Source of the DNA: Ephemerocybe angulata
Taxonomy: Eukaryota; Basidiomycota; Agaricomycetes; Agaricales; Psathyrellaceae
Assembly: GCA_013368325.1 (NCBI GenBank)
Contig: JAACJK010000058.1
Span: forward strand, 744,001 to 808,000
Direction: 5' to 3'
Length of the DNA stretch: 64,000 bases
Numbering within the stretch: the stretch's first letter is position 1; the number at the start of each line of letters is the position of its first letter. Below the pieces are notes generated by a model. The model did no database searches. It saw only the letters and a list, made by a program, of their open reading frames with translations, and was not told where the DNA came from. Shown here piece after piece: positions 46,798-60,500 of this stretch. Position numbers and translations under genes: made by a program.

Positions 46798-47325
46798 AGT
46801 TCAGTCAAGGGGGCAGCAGGCGAGCAATCCCGATTTACAACATCACCCGTCGCCTCCCTTTTTGATGTTCCGGGGTCCTGCCCCACATTCGATATGCCTC
46901 GAGTCCGCCTTTAGCTCATGGACTGGGTCTACGGTCACATCTGCAAGAGGTTCTCTACCAGTTAGATGCCTACTCATGGTACAACCTAGTACATTTATGC
47001 TAACATATTCCAAGACCGCCTCAGTGCGCGATGTTACCAAGGCACCCAGGCCATAGCTATAGCAAACTGGACGGCTGTCCCACATCCTTGGACGGGTATT
47101 AGGGTTTAAGCTAAGACTCAATCCTTAAATCTATCGAATACATTGTGTTTTCACGTTGAATATGCAGTTAGAACTATGTGATGTCTGTGTGCTGAGTGGG
47201 GGTCATAGGGGCTGAATCTCTATATTAAGGGAGGGTAGCGGCAGGACCCCGGAACATCAAAAAGGGAGGCGACCCAGGTAGTAGGGTGCGTGGGATTGCT
47301 CGCCTGCCGCCCCCTTGAGTTCAGT
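46798..47325. mobile_element. hAT-type MITE, 512 bp, with 8-bp target duplication
   Basis: The element spans 46806-47317 and is flanked by perfect direct repeats AGTTCAGT (46798-46805, 47318-47325). Inverted ends: 26 bp starting CAAGGGGGCAGCAGGCGAGC with one mismatch, then a second 34-bp identical inverted block including CCTCCCTTTTTGATGTTCCG (from ~46852; partner ~47230-47270). An 8-bp duplication is diagnostic of hAT insertion. No coding capacity. The paralogous spacers at ~34750 and ~50840 are empty sites. Confidence 0.9.
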
Positions 47326-50300
47326 AACCGCCTATCCAAACGCGAATATGTGTGCCAACTTGGTCAGCCATTCTCTTTAGAGATTCAATCGACACAGCCA
47401 ACACTACACCTAGGCGCCAGTCACAGAAGCGAACGAAGGACCTCGGGGCACGCAAACTATGACCGCACCCCAAACTGAATCGCCCTCCTTCTCCACACTC
47501 TACCTCTACCGCCCCCGCCTTTATAACCAGGTATTCCTAGGAAGCGTCGAGTTGGAACGCGGGAACAAAGTGGAACATCCGAGCCTGCGCTTCGACTACT
47601 CCGAGACACTCCAAATCGAAGAACCCGGCCAAAACTGGGCCCATTGTTGGAGGAGACCTAGTGTATCCTCGTTGCTCGACCAATCATCATCAGTGGAGTC
47701 GTTGCTGGTGTAGCGGACCCGGGCGATGGTGCATAGAGGATGAGAACTGGCTTCTGGGGGCCGCCATCGGTCTCTCGCTCGCGATCTTTCATACCGAGCG
47801 AGTTCGGTAGGAAAGCGCGAAGAGGCTCAAGGCATTTTCGTTATTGGGCGAGATGGGAGGCAGAGGGCTGGGGTGATGGAACGCGAACTGAGCTTGCGGT
47901 GGATCTTGCTCGTACGGTATACTTACTCGTATCAGGACCTCCTGCTCATCCCTTCTTGCACGCAGACCCGCCGTTGTTAATTCTGCTCTTGGGCGGGATG
48001 GGAGGCAGAAGGCGGATGGATGGAACGCGAAGAGATCGCTTGGCGATCAGAGAGCAGATATGCGTAGAAGGCACGACGGCCGTACATTAGATCTCGGTGA
48101 GTGCAGTGATTAACCTCAACGCCTCAGCGACCGCCGACGTGCTCACTACTTATCTAGCGTTCTTGTCTTTAGATGCACAGCCGGCACCTGACAACGTCGT
48201 CCGCGACAGCGACGAAAGTGCATTCGATCTGTGCAAGACAAATTCGTCTATCAACGAGACGCCTGGCCGACATACTTTTTATGAGAATCCAGGGCAGCGC
48301 CATTCGAGAATGAGGATCGAGGTGGGGTGTTATGAAGGAGTCCGCCCAATCCGAAGATAGAATGTATACTACGTGCCGTAGGTACAATAGACTGGTTTAC
48401 GAGACACCAAAAGCTAAGTAGGGAAGGGAATAGATTGGTCACGGTTGGGCGGGATGGCACCTTGCATCTACCAGCACAGAGAAAGTTGACGATGGCTGCC
48501 GAGTCCGCATGAACGCAGACTTCGAGTCGAGACTCGAATTCATACGAGTTCGCCAATCTGAAAAGGCGAAATGGGTACCAGCGGGGGCCAATACACAGAG
48601 GTTTGATTCATTGACAATTATGATTAAATGTCGTGGGCGCTTATTTCGGGGTTCGGCAGACGCCCAACGCTGTGGGCATGCACTCGGTCTACCGACACAT
48701 CGGCGGCGAAAGGTCGTCCAAGTGGTTTTCTCAGAACGTGCACACGTTTCTAGAAAAGGCCTAGATTCGGGTGCCGCGATGCTTACTACGACAAGACAAG
48801 ACAAGACTGCTTGCCCAACCCCGCGCATTTTTCTGTGCTCCACTTTCCAACAAGCTATCACATTAAGTACCGCCAGACAGCGCCGATCCTCGGGCTGAGA
48901 CGCGCCTGTGGTATATGAGGGTGCAGAGTGACGTCCGCAATCATTGTTCGAGAGGATAGAAGGGGTCGCTGAGCTGCTCTGTAATCGCTGTTGGCTCGAT
49001 TTGTGAGTGGCAGTTTCGACGCGAGTATCCCTAGCCCGATCTTCCACTGTCTTGTGATTCTCCTCTGGGTCTCGATACCGATCCCCTTCCTGACTTGGGT
49101 CTTGTTCTTAAGGAGGCTAAAGAGGGTGTCGCGTTAGGACAGTTTCAAGCTGGACCCTTCCTTGTATATGCGACGTACCTGTGGACTAGACTATTCTTTA
49201 GGAGAACGGATGTCGACTGCCGAAGTGTCAGTATAATAAAAGTCAGACGGGAAAAGATGGAAAGGGGGTACGCCAGACTGATCTGAAGACAATAGGTGAG
49301 TGTATGGGCGGCGAGACCAGCATTACGTTCCAACTTCCTTGGCTGAGGTGCTCCTGGGGAATCGAATCGAAATATCCGAGGCAGGTATAGCTATCGAATA
49401 TCGATCGCTCGGAGACTCCTGTGCGTTTCGTTCGATAGCTCACGCCTGGGTGGTGTTGAGACTCTGGAACGAGCGCTAGCGCAGAACGTCGCGCGCATGA
49501 GCCGACATCACAGCCTAGATGGGCGACAACGAATGCCGCACCTCGTAGAGTACTGCAGAGAACGATCGAGGGATGCAAACGCGTCTTCAAGGCGAAAAAC
49601 CTGCCACTGTATGGCATCGCAAATGCGACGTAAAGTTCCACGCGAGAAGCTGAGAGCCACACCGCGGTCGACCGTGCACGACACCGAGGATACGTCCTAG
49701 ACAGCCTGTGGATGCGGGGGGCGGCGGAGGCGGAGTCTCGCGGACAGTATATACGAGCCAAGCGAAGAAAAGCGGGGCGTCACACGAGGATGTGAGTACG
49801 AACGATCCCGGCGAGAATTTCTAGACCGGCGCAGCACTCCCAGTGAACTCAGTTTTCCCATTCACAGTACACCGAAACGCAGCCGCGTTCTCCCTGAACG
49901 AGATCGAGGTTCTCCTTGTACCAGCGTCGAAGGAAAGTGGGACCAGCAGCCAGAGGGCATCGTCCTTGCTGGGGTACATTCCCCGGGTCGTTGATCTTGG
50001 CGCAGCCTGCGAGAGGGAGAAGCCGGTGTAGTCGTGGTGAGACGACAGATCTTGGTGCGAGGCCCGATTCTGCGTCGAAGGGATACCGGCGCTTCTTGAG
50101 AGTGTGTTCTGCTGCTTTCAGGTGCATCGAGGATGCGACGAACATCGACACCGACCTAGTCAAGTGTTCGTCAAGAGGAAAGGGTTCTGACGCCAGCCAG
50201 GCTCGAAAAAGGGCTTGGTTCCCACGCCCAATCAGGTCGGCGTCAGTCGCGGCGCAGGCTCTCTCTAAGTCTCTTCCGTTCTACTCACGCCAGAGCCAGT

Positions 50301-52322
50301 CGTCCCCTCCGAAACATGCCCTTTCCCTCGCCTCCCACCGCTGCATCTCACACTACAGGTGGCTCATCATGCCAATGACGCTGAGTCGACAACTAGTCGA
50401 CACCCCTACGCCCGTCGCCGACTATCAACGGCCGACTCGTTCCTGGACCAGTCGCCACCTCAAATCCATACGCCTTCGCGTAGTCCGATCGAGTGGCTGG
50501 CTGACCTGGCTGAGTGATATATGGAAGGTAAGTATCGCCGGTCTTCCTTGCCTGAATACATTGCTGGTGACTTACACCCTGGTTTCCAGGACATATCGAC
50601 ACTACTGGACGATAGCTACACTCTAGGAAACGTACGCTTATCGAGGTCCACTGCGCCTTTTTCTTTCCACCAAGACCAAGACCACACGGCGGCTATGGGA
50701 TGAAAATGGATGAGGTTAGTCAATCGTCAACTGTATACGTTTATGTGGGAGACTTACCTTCTGTACCAGCTCGTATTGATCCCAGTCGCCACATGCATAC
50801 CTCGGATGGCTGGCGGCTCGAATACATTACTGAAATGGTGAGTTCCTCCACCGCCTATCCAAACACAACGATGTATGCCAACCAAATCAGCCAGTCTCTT
50901 TCGGCCTTCAGTCAACGCTGCCACTTCGGTATGCGCAATGCGCAATGCGCCATTCACACCACCGCCCGACGTACGCGCTATTACGCCGTACCAGCCTTCG
51001 CCCCCATTCGATCCAATGATATATCTAAAGAATTGTGATATCGCTCCACCTACCCCGGCACCAGTCGAACTACGGCACCGCCCAACCGACCCTTACCCAG
51101 CCTGCTCCCGTCCGAAACCACACCTCTATGCCCTACTCATAGCCATTCCCTGGAATTCTGCAAAGCGTCGAGTGGAAATGCAGGGACGAGTTGGAACCTC
51201 CGAACCTGCGCCTCGACTGGCCGACAATCCAACAGAACAGACTGGATACGAGTAGAGGAGACTGCGTTTCTTCCAACATTGGCGACCGATTCTGAAGATC
51301 GCCAAATCGGCACGAGAGCGAGTTCACTGTCCTCGTCCGTGCGAAGGATTGGGGCGGTGGTGCAGAATGTTTGAAACCCTGGCTGCGAACGGACAGCATG
51401 GACCTCTCGCTCCGATCTTCGAGTCCGAGAACAGAACACGAAGCGGGCCAAGCAGAGGGTCGCTGTTTGGGACGAGACTGGAGGCATAGGCAATGGGACG
51501 CGAGGCGAGTGAGCTTACGATGTGCATTGCCTGGATGATTCACTTACCCCCTCGCAGGGTCTTTCGCTCATAACTTCTCGCACGTAGTCCCGCCGTCATC
51601 GCCAAAGTTCTGCGGCTCACCTCGTACCCGGAAAGTCCAATCCGACCAAGAGTTTGAGACGACGGCCTTACCTCGACATCCTTCCTCTCATCAGCCGGTC
51701 GGCGAGAGTGCGTAGGGTGGTGCGAACCTAGCTGGGACTGGGATTGCTTCGGCCGTTCCTCGATGATCAGTCAGACAGTCAACTCTGTCGGTTCGCTGGA
51801 GGCTGTCCTTCCCTGCTGCTTCAGAGAGCCTTCTGCTCGTCCGAACACCTCCGTCGTCGATGCCCTGCGAGTTGATGCCACGAGATACAAGGCGACTGGC
51901 GCCAGGCGACCATATATCCGCCGCAAAAAGAGTGATTCGCTCGGGATTGGGATATGTTGGACTGCCTTTCGGAGGTTTGAAGCACGTCGGCGGTAGACTA
52001 GAGTCCACCTTTCACTGACCACTTTTTGTCGTTGGCGGCCAGGCTCACGACCGACGTCTTTACATTTCTGTGTGGATGGTATGACTATCCACCAATCAAT
52101 GATAAATTGAATTCTTCTACTTACTTTTCGGAGCTTGAGGCATCGACCTTCTGGGAGTGTCCAGGGATGGCTGAAGCAATGTCCTTCTATTCTGGGGTGA
52201 GGGTCATTCTACGCATACATCTTGCATGAGGACCGTGAGGCGACCTCGACAGAGGCTGAAGTATAGCCATAGATCTAACAGGTAATTGAAAGCCAAATGG
52301 GCAGCGCTGGCCCAAACGCTGC

Positions 52323-52334
52323 GGGCGCTTATTT
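52323..52334 (+). promoter_or_regulatory. Conserved element 308 bp upstream of NLR-4
   Basis: GGGCGCTTATTT followed by ACGAAACGTGGGCGT, nearly identical to the NLR-5 flank. Confidence 0.5.
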
Positions 52335-52630
52335 ACGAAACGTGGGCGTCACCGTTTTCGAGTCCCAACTGCAGCAGACGGAGGCCACGGGGCCCACGGT
52401 TTCATTTTATCGTATTCTATGGGCAGTAGCCTCTGGAACCAGATGCTCTGCGGGAGGGTGCGCGATGCTGATGACCACGACCGATGTGGCGGGTCGGGAG
52501 TGCTGTGAGCGGGGAGCGGAGTTCAAATCCGAGGTTGTTCCTGACCGTCACCACGCCCTTCATTGCGCGAATTCCCCTTCTTCTTTCCTGAGACCATTGC
52601 ACGGGTAAAAGCCGTCCGAAGCAGGCCAGG

Positions 52631-55600
52631 ATGAGTGCGCCCACTGCGGGACCAAGCAAACCTCGCAAACGAGACAAAGTGAAGCAATTCTTCGGAATCG
52701 ATCGATCGAAAGGACCGATTCCACCCCCGCCTGCTACGACAACGAAGGAGACCCGGAGCAGAAGCTTCGAGGGCGTGAAGACGGTTTTGGAAACGGTGGT
52801 AAGTGTGGGGGATGCATTTCCACCGTTGAAGAGTACGGCGGCTGGGATGCTGGTTATCCTGAAGGCGGTTGAGGTGAGTCCTCAACGTCCAGAGCAGCAT
52901 GGGATCGTTTCTCAGACAAAACTATTAGGCTTATGGGGAGAACCGTGAAGAGTTCAGAAAACTTCTAGACAGGTTAGAGGTGCTTTCAGAGATAATGACT
53001 TCTTGCCCGGCCAATGTTCCGCAGGGGGTGGGAGATCGATTCAGTGGGCTTGCACGGTGAGCAGGATCTCGTTGTCGTGGTGAGGCTCATAATTAAACAT
53101 GCGCGAATATAGTATAGTTGAAGAAAAGAAGGATATACTGGAACGCAGGCTCGACCCAAACAGGTCATCGTTGGAGCGCGTGATTCTGTCTCCCCAGGAC
53201 AAGGAAGAGGTGTTGAAGATAACCCAGGAGATTAGGTTCGCGATTGAGATTGCGTTGGTGCGATTCTCCCTAGACACATTGGTGCCGACCTCCGTGACTA
53301 ATATCTACGTACCCTCTAGTTCAAATCCACATTTCAGAACGAAGTTCGGACATTGCAAGTTGTCGATGGAGTCGGATGGCTGAAAGACAAGATTACAGGT
53401 ACGTGTGTGCCTGGCCCCATTTACCCTGCCCAGCACAGTGCTTAAATATATTGTTTAGTGATCGAGGACGCCTCTGGTGCCATTCGCGGTGTTGAGAGAG
53501 ACATCAAGTTCCTTCGCCGATCAGGTAGGTCGTTATACTGTTCCTTCTTTGTGTCAAGTTACTAAGTCCGATATATAGAGCTACTCAAAAAGCTAGGAGA
53601 CGTAGAGGGAGCGGAGTACTCGAACCCCGAACGAGGGACTGGCTGCACGCCGGGATCCCGACTTGCGCTCCTCGCTATGCTTCTCGTCTGGGCGACAGAC
53701 CCAACGTCGCCGCATGTTTTCTGGCTTAGTGGGCCAGCTGGCACAGGGAAGACGGCGGTGTCGAAAACTCTCTGTGCTGAGCTCGACGAAAGACGACTAC
53801 TTGGCGGCAGCTTCTTCTGTACTCTCAAGGAACGGGACCTGCAGGACGTCTACCTTATCATTCCTACCCTAGCGCGGATCCTGGCTGAAACACGACCCGA
53901 CTTTGGATCAGCTCTGCAGGATATTCTAGAGAGCGACCACAAGTGTCGAACTCCGACGAAGATGACGTTGGACAGTCAATACACTAAACTTATCCACGAG
54001 CCTGCAGAGAAGGTCTTTCAATCTGGCGACCTCCTTGTCATTTGCATCGACGCCCTGGACGAATGCAAGAACACCGATGCTATCGCGCAGCTCCTCACCG
54101 TACTGTTGAGAACGACGACTCGATCGGTGAAGTTTATGCTCACAAGTAGGCCGGAGATAGCTCTCAGAGAATCTTTTGAGTCTTCAACCATCCATAGACA
54201 GCTGCGCCTATACGATATTGAGGATCATATTGTCAGGGCGGACGTCATTCTGTTCCTCACCGAACGGTTCCGGAACGTTCGGGCAATCTACCAGCATTAC
54301 GAAGGCACTTGGCCTCCTCCGGAAATCGAGCAGATCGCCGACTTCTCGGGAAAGCTGTTCATCGTCGCATTCACTGCTTTCAAATACATAACCGCCCCCA
54401 ACGGAGTCTCCATCGAGAGGTTCAAGGAATTCAACCGGCAGTCAGACGGTATCGAGGCTATCGACAGCCTCTATTCTGACATCATGGATAAAGCGTTCAA
54501 AGGACTGAAACCACGCGAGCAGGAGCTGGTTCACTCGTGCTTGTCACTCCTCGTTTCGGCGCAGCACCCACTTTCACCTCACGATTACGGTAGATTGCTT
54601 GGCAAGGACATACACCTCATCCGGGAGGCGTTTAAGGCGCTCCACGCTGTCGTCCAGGTCCCTGAAGAAGGGGTAGACGATGGAAGCATCTCGATCTACC
54701 ACGCCTCCTTTGTCGACTATGTCATATCGCATGCGCCACGCGAGCAAAAGTGGGCCGTCGAGAAGAGTGTCGCCCACGCAGCGACAGGTGATGCATGCTT
54801 CCGCATAATGGACTTGATGCTTTGCTTCGGTATTTCGGGCGCCCAGACATCGTACCTGAGCAACAACGACCAGCCTACCCCTTTGAACCTTTCCTCTGAG
54901 CTGGCGTACGCCTGCACCTCCTGGGGCGAACACGTCGTATATGCTGGATTCGAGTCTGAGGCACGGCAGCAGAAGGTCGAGGCGTTTCTGAACGGGGAGG
55001 CGGTTTGGTACTGGCTGGAGGCCTTGAGCGCAATAAAGGCTGTGAACTACGGGTACAGCATACTCTGGAAGATATCCAAGGCAGGTCTTCTTACCTATCC
55101 ATGGCAAAGGATAATGGATTGACAACCAAAAATAGGAAGCAACATCAACCGAACTCCAAACCCTGTCAAACGACCTCGGGGACTTTGTTCACACCTTCGA
55201 GGCACCCATCTCCCATAGCACCCCCCATTTATACCTCTCTGCAACCCCATTCTCTAGTGCACTGTCTAGGGAAGCCCAAATATCATTTCCCACCTTGGAA
55301 TCTGTTCCTATCGTCCATCATCGTCCTAGCGCGGGACGTGAGATTCTCAGCATCAACCTTGGGTCTTATATGGGGTGCAGCTGTCTAGTGTTCTCGCCCG
55401 ATGGCAAATACATCGCTGCTGCTGTCGGCTCACAAAAATTGGGGACCTACAGTGTCATAGTTTACACGCGAGGAGGACACCATGCCCCAGAAATCCCTGC
55501 TATGATGCATCCTCACCGTGTTCGGTCCGTTGCATACTCCCCCAATGGGCGCTGCATTGCCTCTGCTTCAACCGACGGGGCCATCAGAATCTGGGATGCC

Positions 55601-57568
55601 CAGACAGGGATGCCTGCTTCTGAGCCCTTACAGGGACATACCGATACAGTCTGGGCGGTGGCCTACTCGCCTGACAGCACATATATCGCCTCAGGTTCCG
55701 CCGACAAGACCATACGGCTCTGGGATGCCCAAACAGGGCTGCCTGTCCTTCAACCTTCCACGGGCCATACCGGTACCGTTTGCGCTGTAGCCTACTCCCC
55801 CGATGGCAAATATATTGTCTCAGGATCGGCAGACGACACCCTTCGAGTTTGGGATGCTCAGACAGGGCGGGCTGTGTTTGGGCCCATCACAGGACATACC
55901 GACATAGTGCGCTCAGTGGCATACTCACCCGATGGAAATCACATTGTCTCCGGCTCATACGACAGGACGGTTCGAATTTGGGATGCACATACAGGACAGG
56001 CAGCTGTAGGGCCGATGAGGGGCCACACAGACAAGGTCCGCTCAGTGGCATTCTCCCCTGATGGGAGGTTTGTGGTGTCATGCTCGGACGACAAAACAGT
56101 GCAAATTTGGGACGCTCGAACAGGAGAGGCTGCCTCGGAGCGCTTTGATGGCCACACTGCTGCAGTCGTTTCAGTCGTGTACTCCCCTGATGGAAAGTGC
56201 ATTGCGACCGGTGCACTCGACAATACCATTCGATTTTGGGATGCTCGGATGGACAGGCCTGCCTCTGATTTGGCGCCAGGTCACAGTGCCGCAATTTGGG
56301 CTGTCGCCTACTCTCCCGATGGAAAGTTTCTCGCATCGGGCTCAGGCGATGGCACCGTTCGAGTCTGGGATGCCCAAACCGGGGACCTCTCTTTCCCGCC
56401 AATTCGGATGGACAACAACATGCCGGCCATTTCGATAGCCTACTCCCCTGACGGGGAATACTTTGTCAGTGGTTCAGAGGACGGGACCGTTCGCCTTTGG
56501 CACGCTCGTACGGGCAAACCCGCATCCGATGCCATGTCAGGTCATAGGTGCGTGGCATTCTCCCCCGACGGAAGCACCATTGCTTCAGCCTCGGGGGACA
56601 AGACCGTTCGGCTTTGGGATGCTCGGACAGGAGAACCCCGAGACGAGCCACTGACTGGGCATACCAACATGGTCAACGCAGTCGCATGGTCCCCCGATGG
56701 GAAACACCTCGTGTCAGGCGCAAACGACAACACCGTGCGAGTTTGGGACCTCACTGGCGCTCAGCGTGTCTTCGAGCCCATGACGGGGCACACTGACACT
56801 GTTTGGTCGGTGGCTTACTCTCCGGATGGCCGGCATATAGCCTCGGGCTCTGGGGATAAGACCATCCGCATCTGGGACGCCGGGACGAGGCAGCCCGTTG
56901 GCAAACCTATCACTGGCCACACAGAGGCCGTTCGATCCGTAGTCTACTCGCCCAACGGAAGCTGCATTGCTTCAGGGTCTACCGACCGCACAATTCGGCT
57001 TTGGGACGCCCAAACAGGGGTGCCGCTCTTTTCTCCAATCATCGGTCATGGGGCGCCGGTGATATCAGTGGCATCCTCCCCGACCGATGGCCGAATTGCC
57101 TCGGGGTCCATGGACATCACTCTACGGATTTGGAAGCTGCCCCAGGAGAACCCGACGCAGATGCCGCGCACACCTCCGACCCTGGATGGTATGTAAACCA
57201 TCTTTCCAAGCCCTGCATTCCGGTCGCTGAACTATTCGACAGTTCCGGTCTATCTGCATGACTATCCGCACGGTGTTTATACCGTTGGAAGTGACGGGTG
57301 GATTCGAAATTCAGCAGGCCATCTCCTGCTTTGGGTCCCACTTTCCCATCGTACCGGCCTGTATTGTGGCGGCCTTGAGCGCATCATCGGGAATATCGCC
57401 ACCACGAAGGTAGAACTTACAAAGGCCATTGCACACGGGGAGAACTGGCTCATGTAAGTCCCTCGCCCACATATCCCTCTCGCAACTCTGACAGTTCTCT
57501 ATCTTCATGATAGGTGCAGAGATCCTCCATCGCATGACGAAGCGCACAACCGGCCGTGGCCCGTCTGA
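52631..57568 (+). CDS. NLR-4: complete NACHT-WD40 STAND receptor, 1493 aa
   Basis: Exons: 52631-52873, 52929-53056, 53113-53257, 53320-53398, 53459-53524, 53579-55084, 55140-57188, 57243-57453, 57514-57568. N-terminus MSAPTAGPSKPRKRDKVKQF; helical domain with AFPPLKSTAAGMLVILKAVE; NACHT with Walker A GPAGTGKT at ~272 and ICIDALDECKN; 13 regular blades plus one divergent; tail with LLLWVPLSHRTGLY and CRDPPSHDEAHNRPWPV at the end. The ninth regular blade lacks five residues (GHRCVAFSPDG where paralogs have GHTKVVWSVAFSPDG). The exon 8/9 junction codes Met where paralogs have Lys. The intron 3 donor is a weak GTGCGA, shared with NLR-5. Intron 6 has no GT at the position used for the short alternative in NLR-2/3, which supports the GTCTTC...GAAG model for the whole family. 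Confidence 0.92.
55510..57140 (+). repeat. WD40 array of NLR-4 (13 blades, one shortened)
   Basis: Tandem ~129-bp units; a 15-bp in-frame deletion at about 56545 removes the first beta-strand entry of one blade. Confidence 0.85.
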
Positions 57569-60500
57569 TGTCCGAACAGCCCTATTCGCTTTTGAACCAT
57601 CCCGATATTCCTCGTCTTACAACCGCACCACAGGTTTTATCCCTACAGCCCTTTTGCGTGCCTTCTTTGTTGCGCATTTATGACCTACGATGTATCCCCT
57701 AAGTAGCTATACAACCCTCCCTCGTCCCCTATGTTACCTTTCTGCGTTCGCTCTCGAGAGTTGCTCGAGAGGCCCTATTTTATTTATTCTATTTGCCCGA
57801 GCCCAGCATTCCTCAGTCGCATTAGTGTTTATTTGCCATCCCCGCCGAGTTGTACTCGCTTTTTAAGCGTTGTTTTGGCTCCTTACCCGTCCTTTCCCTT
57901 CTACCTAGTCCCTTACGCGTACCGTGTTCCCTCACCTCAAATATTCTACATGCCCATCGACACTAACACTTGCTCATTCTTTCCTTCCTCATACCCAGGG
58001 CGCTCTGTTTCCACTCCACCCTTCCCCACATGGTAGTAGGTACAGTATCCTTACCGGTTTATCCCGTTCAAAATCCCCAGGTGCGATGGATTCTGCGTGA
58101 CAAGGTGGGCCCGTGCAAAATAAGCGCCCGCGCTTGGTCAGGTGTTCGTTGAAATTTGATAATTTCGATGCGGCTGGGTCATCGACCTTATCCATCGCCG
58201 TCTCTCAGGTCGCGATATGACTGGTGTGTGCGACTGAGAATAGGAATTATAGGATGGTTGGCGGACACCGCACGCGGACCAACGCACTAATTGTGCGGGC
58301 AATGATTTGCAGCTTCTGTCTAACAACAGATCGAAGGTCTCTCAAACCGCAGTAAGGTGTATCACCGTGTGTGCGATTGACACAATGCTATCTGCGTGTT
58401 TAGAAGTACCCCTGTGACCCGCCGAACGAACTGAGACAACTCGTAGGAGACATGTTCTAAGCGCTTGAATAAGCGCCCGCCGGCGTGCTTCTGAAATTGG
58501 TCTATAAAGGAATGTCGCCAACAAGATTCAGGTATAAATCTACCTTAAATTGAAGCGGATAACCTTAAGACATATATTCTGTTAGAATTATGTCTCGCAC
58601 TGTACGCCATGCAGATCCAAACGCCGATTAATGTTCGATCTCGACATCCACCCAGGTCGCCAGTTCCAAAGCCCCCAGTCTCGCGTCGGTCTGTCCAGTT
58701 AAACGAGGCCCGGTATGCACACTCGCTCGGAAACCATACCTGTGCCATACTCGGTGCTCCACTTCCTGCCTCGTCACCTAACCGAGACACGCTGCTGTCG
58801 GTCATCTCTGAAATTGACCACAGAACAGGCTATTAATTAAGATAGCTCGGCTGAGAATGCGGAGGTTGCAAGAGGTTGTCGATGCACCAGTGGCTCATGC
58901 AAGTCAAGATTCGGCGTTGTCAATTTGGCGTTCACCTCGCAGTGGCCGCCCCGAACCTTTTTGTTGACTCGACCTGTCGCTTCGAATTTCGTTCTGAACA
59001 CAGCTGTAAGGTCTCGCGATTGAAGGAAGAGTACCAACTCAACGTGTATGTCAACGGCGTGTTGCGCCTAGTACCTACGCACCTCACGCCAGTTCTTGGA
59101 CGTCGAAATTAATCCCGTCTGACGGCACATGCCATGGTCGAAAGGCTGCCCCGGTCCAATCCTGTCCATATGTATCGTGGATGCTAGCGCAGACCGTGAT
59201 TGACCAGGATAGACTCTCAAAATTTGAACCTCGAGAAGTTTGCCGTGTTAGGTCGATAATCTTGGATAAGCTAGGATAGAGGCATCGATGATGCTTGCTG
59301 AGCTAGGAGGATTAATTCTGGGGCTTGAAGCTCCCGAGTTGCACGACAATTCACCTCTGCGCGCCGTGAGCGATGATTCGGGCAGAGAGACAAAAGAAGC
59401 TTGGGTGGCGAGGTAAAAAGCAGGATACCGGGGGATCATGATCGTATGGGCGAGGGGAGTAGGGAGCGTACATGACAGCGAGGGACGAACGCACCGAGGA
59501 GCCTGCAACCTTGCTGCAACGAACCCAAATCCCACTTGGGCATATATATTCTAGCCGAACGCACTCTCCGAGACTTAGGGACCCGTCGCCCGATGAATGC
59601 GAGGCTTGGAAATGCGTCCTCCCCCTCCATGCCCGAGATCGTGTTTATTTTGCTAGGAGGCGTAGCCACAGTGCGACTGCTTGCATCCAAGTCTACCCTC
59701 GCCAGATGTCAAGATCGATTGGCGCATCGAATCTGATTCGAAAAGCCTCCCAGATGAGTGATGTGGAGTCAGGCAAGCGCAGTGATAGAACTACTCAGCC
59801 CAGTGCTCGCTGAGAGGCTTGAAAATCAACATGCGCCACCACCACCAGTTCCCGACTCCCCGTCCATAGTCCAGCTCACCCTGACGTCGGAGATGGAGGC
59901 ACCCCCGCTCCATAAACCGGAACGCAGGACACAAGCAGGACCCGTGTTCTTTCTCTCTTCAAGATAGTACTGAGTTTTCTAGCTTGATCGAGAGCTTGTT
60001 GGAGGCCGAGTGCTGCAATAAGTGATATTCTTGGCGCCAGGGCATTGCGGGCACCGACGCCGACTGCTCAGGGTGTTGGTCGGGAGGAAAGGGCGACGCT
60101 GCGTGGTCTTGCCAGCCAGGCCCGAACAAGCATTTGGTTCTCACGCCGAATCAAGTCGGCGTCGGTCGCCGCGGCGCCGGCTCTTCTCCGTTCCATTCAC
60201 CTGGACTGGCTCTGCGCTACGCCATCTTACACTTAACATGGCTCATCACCCAAGAGACGCTGAATCCCTTCTCACAACAGCCGACTCGCCCTTGCCCCTT
60301 TGGACCGTCGCCCAAAATCCAACCACGCCTTCGCAGAGTCCATCGAGGGTGGTCGCCCTGACTCAGGAATGTCTGGAGGTGATTATCCATGGCCTACTTC
60401 GGTTTGATAAGTGCTTTTGACTCACATTCGCGTTTCTAGCATCCATCCACTCTCCCCCTGCGCTGGATTCGGACCCAGCTTCCAGCGACACGCACCATCG

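Larger units (their letters stand above)
41737..52600 (+). repeat. Spacer copy 2 (double) between NLR-3 and NLR-4
   Basis: At ~10.9 kb this spacer is longer than the others because the distal blocks occur twice: 45640-47710 and 49790-51720 both match 34040-35660. The mid-spacer GGGCGCTTATTT block recurs at 48635-48646. Two mobile elements are inserted (42910-44074 and 46806-47317). No intact gene recognised. Confidence 0.65.

Noticed and set aside
57189..57196. Stop after GMY at the end of the NLR-4 WD40 frame
   Set aside because: This lies in the seventh intron (GTATGT donor); splicing joins to the conserved tail exon.
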